Shown here piece after piece: positions 58,898 through 64,000 of a stretch of DNA of 64,000 bases. The stretch comes from Pseudobdellovibrionaceae bacterium. GTDB taxonomy: Bacteria; Bdellovibrionota; Bdellovibrionia; Bdellovibrionales; Bdellovibrionaceae. Location of the stretch: assembly GCA_016719575.1 (NCBI GenBank), contig JADJYV010000013.1, positions 1 through 64,000 of the forward strand, given 5' to 3'. The notes below the pieces were generated by a model. That model saw nothing but the letters and a program-made list of their open reading frames with translations. It did no database searches and had not been told where the DNA came from. Position 1 is the stretch's first letter. Each line of letters begins with the position of its first letter. The translations under genes and the position numbers were made by a program.

Positions 58898-60127
58898 TTA
58901 TTTGCCGGTTAAGGCTTTCTTGAGATTCGTATCAAGCAGCTCTAAGAAGGGTTCTGTATTCATGTACTGGTCTGGGTTAACCTTATCTCCATGAACACAA
59001 ACTGCCAGGTCTTTAGTCATCTTTCCTGATACAACTGTTTGAACACAAACCTTTTCAAGGGTTTGAGCAAATTTAATTAACTCAGAATTGTTGTCTAATT
59101 TGCCACGGTGCTCAAGGCCACGGGTCCAGGCAAAAATGGAAGCGAGCGGATTCGTAGAGGTTGGTTTTCCTTGCTGGTGGAGGCGGAAGTGACGAGTGAC
59201 AGTTCCGTGAGCCGCCTCAGACTCCATAGTTTTTCCATCAGGCGTAATTAACACAGACGTCATTAGACCAAGAGAACCGAACCCCTGAGCGACCGTGTCA
59301 GACTGAACGTCCCCATCATAGTTTTTACAGGCCCACACAAAGTTTCCATTCCATTTAAGGGCAGAGGCAACCATGTCGTCTATCAAGCGATGCTCGTAGC
59401 TAATTCCTGCCTTTTCAAAAGTTGTTTTGAACTCTTTATTATAAAGCTCCTCAAAAATATCTTTAAATCGGCCATCATACTTTTTTAAAATCGTGTTTTT
59501 ACTTGAAAAGTAAAGTGGCCATTTTTTTGTTAGAGCCATATTGAAACAAGAGCGAGCAAAGCCGCGAATAGATTCGTCGGTATTGTACATTGCCATGGCA
59601 ATGCCATCCCCTTTGAAGTTGTAAACTTCGTGGGAAATTTTTTCGCCAGACTCTCCTTCAAATGTAATAGTCAATTTGCCCTTGCCCTTAGTTACAAAAT
59701 CAGTGGCACGGTATTGATCGCCAAAGGCGTGGCGACCAATGCAAATGGGCGCTGTCCAGTTCGGGACAAGTCGGGGGATATTATCGCAAATAATCGGTTC
59801 ACGAAAAACAGTGCCATCTAAAATATTTCTGATAGTTCCGTTTGGTGACTTCCACATTTGTTTTAAGTTGAACTCTTTAACTCGAGCTTCATCCGGAGTG
59901 ATTGTTGCGCACTTAATGCCGACATTATATTTTTTAATTGCCTCAGCTGCCGCCACGGTGACTTCGTCATTTGTTTCATCTCGATGTTCAATTCCGAGAT
60001 CAAAATACTTTATTTCCATTTCGAGATAAGGGGTTATAAGTTTGTTTTTGATAAACTTCCAAATGACACGAGTCATCTCGTCGCCATCAAGCTCAACTAC
60101 TGGGTTGGTGACTTTAATTTTTTGCAT
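58898..60127 (-). CDS. icd: NADP-dependent isocitrate dehydrogenase (homodimeric type II)
   Basis: A 409-residue enzyme oxidising isocitrate to 2-oxoglutarate with NADP. ELDGDEMTRVIWKFIKNKL is the N-terminus of the eukaryotic-like class; MWKSPNGTIRNILDGTVFREPI has the substrate Ser/Arg, NYDGDVQSDTVAQGFGSLGLMTS the metal Asp, and ESEAAHGTVTRHFR the cofactor-binding block. It works in the TCA cycle. ATG at 60127 (MQKIKV) has GGAAG upstream; a longer frame upstream has no SD. Confidence 0.93.
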   Translation of the reverse strand: MQKIKVTNPVVELDGDEMTRVIWKFIKNKLITPYLEMEIKYFDLGIEHRDETNDEVTVAAAEAIKKYNVGIKCATITPDEARVKEFNLKQMWKSPNGTIRNILDGTVFREPIICDNIPRLVPNWTAPICIGRHAFGDQYRATDFVTKGKGKLTITFEGESGEKISHEVYNFKGDGIAMAMYNTDESIRGFARSCFNMALTKKWPLYFSSKNTILKKYDGRFKDIFEELYNKEFKTTFEKAGISYEHRLIDDMVASALKWNGNFVWACKNYDGDVQSDTVAQGFGSLGLMTSVLITPDGKTMESEAAHGTVTRHFRLHQQGKPTSTNPLASIFAWTRGLEHRGKLDNNSELIKFAQTLEKVCVQTVVSGKMTKDLAVCVHGDKVNPDQYMNTEPFLELLDTNLKKALTGK

Positions 60128-60232
60128 ACAAAACTTCCATTCAAAGTGATTGTTTTTTGGATAATATAGTTGTTTCATTTTTGAAAGTCGATATGGATTT
60201 TAAACTGAAGAACCTTTTTTAGGCAGGTGGTT

Positions 60233-60796
60233 ATGAGAATTTTGATTCTAAATGGCAGTATTCACGGGGCCGCTGGAAACAGTGGGCTCATTGTTCGCAG
60301 GCTGAGAAAAACACACTCGGACGTTCAATGGGATCTTGTCAATTTAAAGAGCTCTTCCTACGGAAAAGGACTCCTTGCAAAGCTAAAAAAAGCGGATGCC
60401 GTCTTGATTTTAACAGGGACCTATTGGGACTCATGGGGGAGTCCACTGCAAAGATTCTTGGAAGAGGCCACAGTTCTTGAGGCCGATGCAAGCGTTGTTG
60501 GAAAACCTGTAGGAGCCTGCGTTTTAATGCATTCCGTAGGAGGAAAAGAAGTTCTCTCTCGGTTACAGGGGGTACTTTCAACCATGGGTTTTCTGATTCC
60601 ACCAATGAGCGGCATGGCCTACTCCCTCTCGGGGCAGCTATCGGCAGCGCACCGAAATAAGCATGCTCAGGATTTTTGGCTTTTAGAGGACTTGGACATC
60701 ATTGTCAAAAATTTGAAAATTGCCTCGGAGAAGAAATTTAATTGGCAATCTTGGGCGGTGGACCGAAAAAATTTTCGGGAAAATTGGGTTCGCTAA
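60233..60796 (+). CDS. NADPH-dependent FMN reductase-like flavoprotein
   Basis: A 187-residue flavodoxin-fold protein: ILILNGSIHGAAGNSGLIVRRL is the FMN phosphate loop, ADAVLILTGTYWDSWGSPLQRFLEEA the flavin-ring site, GKPVGACVLMHSVGGKEVLS another. It may reduce quinones, azo dyes or metals. Start ATG with CAGGTGG before. It shares a bidirectional-like hairpin with the convergent superoxide dismutase gene. Confidence 0.75.
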   Translation: MRILILNGSIHGAAGNSGLIVRRLRKTHSDVQWDLVNLKSSSYGKGLLAKLKKADAVLILTGTYWDSWGSPLQRFLEEATVLEADASVVGKPVGACVLMHSVGGKEVLSRLQGVLSTMGFLIPPMSGMAYSLSGQLSAAHRNKHAQDFWLLEDLDIIVKNLKIASEKKFNWQSWAVDRKNFRENWVR

Positions 60797-60798
60797 AA

Positions 60799-60825
60799 AT
60801 GCCCCGCCTCTGCGGGGCATTGAGT
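60799..60825 (-). terminator. Terminator between sodB and the flavoprotein gene
   Basis: ATGCCCCGC pairs with GCGGGGCAT, loop CTCT. On the minus strand TTTTT follows directly, so it fits sodB; on the plus strand TTGTTTTTG lies seven bases beyond, so it may end both. Confidence 0.85.
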
Positions 60826-60834
60826 TGTTTTTGT

Positions 60835-61455
60835 CTAAACTTTCATTGCTGAAGTAAGATCACGCACTTTGTTCGAATCAAAGTTTTGTCCAACAAAATC
60901 CCAATTTACATGAGTCCAAAATGTCTCAAGAAATTTTTGGCGAAGATTGCGGTAATCTACGTAGTACGCATGCTCCCAGACGTCGGCTACCAAAAGCGGG
61001 CGAGGACCATTGTTTGTGAATGGAACCTGAGCATTTGAGGTAGAGACTAAGCTCAATTTCCCTGCAGTATCAGCGCAGAGCCATATCCAACCCGAACCAA
61101 AGGTTTTTACTCCACCTTCAATAAATTTTTCTTTGAGTTGATCAAGCCCACCAAAATCACGAGCGATGGCCTCGGCTAGTTTGCCGGAGACTTTTGCTTC
61201 AGTACTTGTTTGCATACAGTTCCAGAAGAAAGTGTGGTTCCATGCCTGAGCTGCGTTGTTGAAAATGGCACCTGTGGAAGATAACACAATCTCTTCTAGG
61301 GATTTTCCTTTAAGGGATGCATCCGTTTCGATAAACTTATTTAAATTATCGATATAAGCTTTGTGATGCTTTTCATAGTGGTATGTCATCTGCTCTTCCG
61401 ACAGAAATGGCGCAAGTCCTGTTTTAGCGTAAGCAAGAGTAGGAAGTTTAAACAT
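60835..61455 (-). CDS. sodB: Superoxide dismutase, Fe type
   Basis: A 206-residue Fe/Mn SOD. Metal ligands: His in YHYEKHHKAYIDNLN, His in AAQAWNHTFFWNCM, Asp and His in DVWEHAYYVDYRN; AAQAWNHTF and the missing Gln of the Mn type favour iron. It turns superoxide into oxygen and peroxide in the cytoplasm. ATG at 61455 follows AAGGAGACC; a five-codon extension is less likely. Fits with OsmC and an oxygen-sensitive oxidoreductase elsewhere in the window. Confidence 0.93.
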   Translation of the reverse strand: MFKLPTLAYAKTGLAPFLSEEQMTYHYEKHHKAYIDNLNKFIETDASLKGKSLEEIVLSSTGAIFNNAAQAWNHTFFWNCMQTSTEAKVSGKLAEAIARDFGGLDQLKEKFIEGGVKTFGSGWIWLCADTAGKLSLVSTSNAQVPFTNNGPRPLLVADVWEHAYYVDYRNLRQKFLETFWTHVNWDFVGQNFDSNKVRDLTSAMKV

Positions 61456-61617
61456 AAAGGTCTCCTTCATTGTTAGAGAAGCTAACTATAGCCAGGAAAA
61501 TCCCACAAGGTCCAATTTAAATTCTCTCTGCCAAAATATTTCTGACAAAGGTAGAGTGGATAGATACTGCTGTAACATTTTTTTACCTAAAGTAAATGTT
61601 TTTTCCTATGGCAAAAG

Positions 61618-62436
61618 GTGTTAACTCTAGCAGAAATGAATGAGGAAGTTTTAGCACAGCAGATTGCCTATGATCTCTATCAGCCTGGATTTGACCTTGC
61701 CTTCGTGTCACACCGAGGAAAAATTTATTACGCTCACCATCCTCAGGCCCTTGTTTCTCCTTCTTCTGCTGTGGTGACTCTCTTGCAGGGTGTTTTTGAA
61801 AAATATATTGACCACTCATTTTTTATTTTGAGGAATAGAATTTATACGACCTCGTTGCCGCAACACCGATGTCTCGGGATGGTTAAAGTAGTTGCGAAAA
61901 GAATTTCGGGAGAAATCGTTCCAACGGATCATAGGGTGGAGGTCGTTCTTGAGAAAATGAGCGTGGGCGCGGGGCAGGCTCTTCTTCAGTCAAAATATTT
62001 GAGTTCTGAAAATCTCTGGAGTTTGACCAAAGTGGCATCGCTTTATGAGGGTTCTCGCCTTAAATGGGCAAGGGCCTTGGCCGACCTCAATGTTCGAGGC
62101 GAAGTTCTTCATGATTACAATCGTGATATAGCTTGTCTTCTTGTGGATAAGTCTGGGGATCTTCTGAGTTACGGTATAAATACTAATTCGAGGAATAAGA
62201 CCCTCCATGCCGAGATCAATATGGTCCAAAAATTTTTCAACGAGAAAGGGAAAAAAATACCAGAAGGGTCTGAGATCATAACGACTCGCAAGCCGTGCCC
62301 AATGTGCGCTGCGATGATCTATGACTGGTGCGAAAATCCCGAATCTCTAAAAATTTATTTTGCTGAAGAGGATAAGTCCTCTCGCCGGACAGTATTGGAT
62401 TCTGTGGCGCAGTGGATACGCCTAGACAATGACTAA
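61618..62436 (+). CDS. Bd3614-type nucleic-acid-like deaminase
   Basis: A 272-residue protein. The C-terminal half is a zinc deaminase: DIACLLVDKSGDLLSYGIN, TLHAEINMVQKFF (zinc His, catalytic Glu) and TTRKPCPMCAAMIYDWCEN (two Cys). Its N-terminal half (about 150 residues, RLYTTSLPQHRC-like) is not known. The set-up is like the Bd3614 family, described by comparative genomics as part of the deaminase superfamily. Target may be RNA, DNA, a base or a nucleotide. Start GTG is uncertain; an ATG 18 bases later is the alternative. Precedes an RDD gene by 39 bases. Confidence 0.8.
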   Translation: MLTLAEMNEEVLAQQIAYDLYQPGFDLAFVSHRGKIYYAHHPQALVSPSSAVVTLLQGVFEKYIDHSFFILRNRIYTTSLPQHRCLGMVKVVAKRISGEIVPTDHRVEVVLEKMSVGAGQALLQSKYLSSENLWSLTKVASLYEGSRLKWARALADLNVRGEVLHDYNRDIACLLVDKSGDLLSYGINTNSRNKTLHAEINMVQKFFNEKGKKIPEGSEIITTRKPCPMCAAMIYDWCENPESLKIYFAEEDKSSRRTVLDSVAQWIRLDND

Positions 62437-62475
62437 AAAATTTGCTTTAAGTTGGGCTTTTTCAAGGAGAGATTT

Positions 62476-63069
62476 ATGGAGTATGCGGGATTTTGGCGGC
62501 GATTTGGAGCAATGATTATTGATGGCCTTATTATTGGCTGCCTTGGGTTAGTGCTTGGAATTGTTTCTTTCAATCATTATTCAGTCGCGTTCGTTGTCTC
62601 TCTGCTTTACGAGCCAATTTTTGACTCTTCCTTTTTGCAGGCAAGTCCCGGCAAAGCCTTATTAGGGATGCGAGTGACAGACTTACAGGGACAACGAATC
62701 ATTTTTAAAAAGTCATTTGTTCGTTATGTAATGAAAATCATTAGTGGCGGTTTATTTATGATCGGTTATTTCATTCAGCTCTTTACAGAAAAAAGGCAAA
62801 CCTTGCACGACTTTGTTGCTGAAACCTTGGTTGTTCGCGGCGAGGTTAAAAACGTGAATTTCTTTAGGGCTTGGTATGAGCAGGTGCAAGATATTCTTGG
62901 TATGGTCGAAAAAGTTCCTAAAAGCCAATCGCCATCAAATGCACCGATAGAAACAGCTGCAACGCCAGCGGATTTGGCAGCCTTGTATGAGCTGTATCAA
63001 AAGGGAATTTTTACGGAGTCAGAGTACGTAGAGAAGCGAGAGCAGCTACTTAAGAAACTGCAGTTATAG
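62476..63069 (+). CDS. RDD-family membrane protein with C-terminal SHOCT-like end
   Basis: A 197-residue protein. RRFGAMIIDGLIIGCLGLVL is the RDD N-terminal helix (Arg, Asp), SPGKALLGMRVTDLQGQR the conserved hydrophilic loop and QTLHDFVAETLVV the final Asp block. The C-terminal LAALYELYQKGIFTESEYVEKREQLLKKL is a short oligomerisation (SHOCT-like) motif. Such proteins are thought to be transporters or lipid factors. ATG behind AAGGAGAG. It may be in one operon with the deaminase. Confidence 0.8.
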   Translation: MEYAGFWRRFGAMIIDGLIIGCLGLVLGIVSFNHYSVAFVVSLLYEPIFDSSFLQASPGKALLGMRVTDLQGQRIIFKKSFVRYVMKIISGGLFMIGYFIQLFTEKRQTLHDFVAETLVVRGEVKNVNFFRAWYEQVQDILGMVEKVPKSQSPSNAPIETAATPADLAALYELYQKGIFTESEYVEKREQLLKKLQL

Positions 63070-63070
63070 A

Positions 63071-63096
63071 AAAAGGCTCCGCAACCGGAGCCCAAA
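63071..63096 (-). terminator. Terminator of the secreted Fn3-like gene
   Basis: GGCTCCG pairs with CGGAGCC over four bases. On the minus strand TTTTT follows the stem, as expected for the gene ending at 63102. On the plus strand no T run is present. Confidence 0.8.
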
Positions 63097-63101
63097 AAAC
63101 A

Positions 63102-63542
63102 TTACTTGCTCGAAGTTTCAAACATAGAAGAAGCATAGGGCCCTTTAGTATGACCATTTTTGTTGTTCGGCTTAACGCCGGCAATACGCCAAAAGTAGTG
63201 CTTGCCGCCGCTCAAGTTACTGATTTCAATAGAGTTTCCATTGAAGAGATGTTCTTCTTTAACAAGCCATTTAAAGCCCGGATCTGTTGCCACCTGAACA
63301 TGGAAGGCTGGAGTTTCTGAGGACTCTTTCCATTTCAGCGTGACTGATCCCGGAGCTACTTTTTGATAATATGTAGGAGATTCGAGTGCTGGCTTCTCCG
63401 GAGGTTGTGCGAGAGTTAGATTGGACTGTGGGGGCGGGAAAAGCGCATTCATTTCGCGTTCAAGGTTTGCATCGCTTGCAACAGATTGAGCGGTTAAAGC
63501 TAGAGTTGAGGCAAAAATAACTATAGAAACTAAAAATTTCAT
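63102..63542 (-). CDS. Secreted Fn3-like protein
   Basis: A 146-residue protein with signal peptide MKFLVSIVIFASTLALTAQSVAS. The mature part has a Pro-rich linker (LFPPPQSNLTLAQPPEKPA) and a fibronectin-III-like unit: VAPGSVTLKWKESSETPAFHVQVATD, NSIEISNLSGGKHYFWRIAGV, ending SMFETSSK. Such domains are often surface or periplasmic binding modules. No catalytic site. It ends at a terminator shared with the neighbouring operon. Confidence 0.7.
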   Translation of the reverse strand: MKFLVSIVIFASTLALTAQSVASDANLEREMNALFPPPQSNLTLAQPPEKPALESPTYYQKVAPGSVTLKWKESSETPAFHVQVATDPGFKWLVKEEHLFNGNSIEISNLSGGKHYFWRIAGVKPNNKNGHTKGPYASSMFETSSK

Positions 63543-63649
63543 AAACGTTGTCCTTTATTTAACTTGAGCCTCAAAGTAATTGAAAAATGCGATGAAGGAA
63601 ACTCAAAATTTCACTTCCTTCTTTACGTTTTATGGCTAACAGTGTTAGA

Positions 63650-64000
63650 CAGATCTGCGGTTTTGCGGATGATCGCCGCCGAAGGGCCTTTCGGGGTCTA
63701 ATGGGGGAGGAAAGTCCGGACTCCAAAGGGTAGCGCAAGGGGTAACGCCCCTCTGCAGTAATGCAAGGAACAGTGGAACAGAGAGAATGTCCGGGGCATT
63801 GAGCCTGACACCGGGAACGGGAGGGTCAGGGGAGCTGCCGGAGTGAAAACAGCCAAACTCTGCGCGGAGCAAGATCAAATAGGGGAGCACAAGTACCACG
63901 ACCCGTGGGTGGCTTCCGGGTAAGATCGCTTGAGGGTGTCAGTGATGGCACTTCTAGAGGAATGATCATCCAAATTCATCGGGAAACTTTTGGGACCAGG
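63650..64000 (+). ncRNA. rnpB: RNase P RNA, bacterial type A, partial at 3' end
   Basis: The catalytic RNA of ribonuclease P, which matures tRNA 5' ends. The hallmark GAGGAAAGTCCGG (P4 5' strand) is at about 63707, then CTCCAAAGGG and GGTAACGCC (P9-P10), GGGTAAGATCGCTTGAG near 63920 and AGAGGAATGATCATC near 63955, which are the second half of P4 and CR regions. The 5' end before GTTAGACAGATC is estimated. The 3' strand of P1 has not been reached at 64000, so the gene continues outside. Confidence 0.93.

Noticed and set aside
63645..63899. Minus-strand open frame of 84 codons
   Set aside because: It is antisense to the RNase P RNA, with no ribosome site; chance opening in a GC-rich structured RNA.

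Overview
This window looks like the chromosome of a Bdellovibrio-like bacterium (Bdellovibrionota, Bdellovibrionales). The evidence is protein-level: a Bd3614-type deaminase, an abundance of short secreted and outer-membrane proteins, a secreted trypsin-like protease, lytic transglycosylases, a caa3-type cytochrome oxidase with SCO protein, and low-to-moderate GC with dense genes. Predation itself cannot be read from the sequence.

Layout. 1-2.9 kb is a graveyard of transposons: a decayed IS3-family element whose orfB is split by a decayed, full-length IS110-family element. 3.1-8.7 kb carries a YjdM/PhnA zinc-ribbon protein, two translationally coupled secreted proteins, an XRE regulator, an EamA-type transporter, a GcvH-like protein without its lipoyl lysine, a gamma-glutamylcyclotransferase-like protein and TrmL. 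8.8-13.1 kb is secA followed by two small genes and a convergent lipoprotein. 13.2-16.9 kb holds a DUF4143-type ATPase behind a duplicated palindrome, a secreted protein, a lytic transglycosylase and a truncated prolyl oligopeptidase joined to the tail of a lost acyl-CoA ligase gene. 16.9-22.1 kb is a divergent lipid-type cluster: AMP-forming ligase and unusual KAS III on one strand, SDR reductase and two alpha/beta-hydrolases on the other. 22.3-28.1 kb is a complete-looking caa3 oxidase operon (cytochrome c, SCO, CoxB-A-C-D, heme O synthase).

28.1-34.9 kb contains the three last enzymes of homogentisate (tyrosine/phenylalanine) breakdown, maiA, a fumarylacetoacetase-family gene and hmgA, in separate transcription units, mixed with membrane proteins and an MFS exporter. 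34.9-44.2 kb has the trypsin-like protease, an OsmC plus two-gene fused 2-oxoacid:ferredoxin oxidoreductase operon, DUF1003 protein, secreted nuclease, guanine deaminase and an NfeD-stomatin pair. 44.5-52.4 kb has SelO, a chrA fragment, carbonic anhydrase, outer-membrane proteins, an SDR, a receiver-like protein and an ABC-F ATPase. 52.5-64 kb has two paralogous REC-cNMP-binding proteins around a GreA-like factor, RecQ and a lytic transglycosylase, then a PhnD-like lipoprotein, NADP isocitrate dehydrogenase, Fe superoxide dismutase, the Bd3614-type deaminase, an RDD membrane protein and the RNase P RNA gene, which runs off the window.

Quality warning. Five genes between 3.5 and 11.1 kb, including the essential secA, are each broken by one single-base indel, four of them in 5-A/5-T runs. 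These look more like sequence errors than pseudogenes; I annotate the reconstructed genes. No tRNA gene, CRISPR array or prophage was seen. The best leads for new biology are the KAS III cluster with altered catalytic residues, the twin REC-cNMP-binding proteins, the lipoyl-less GcvH-like protein, and the palindrome-controlled DUF4143 ATPase.
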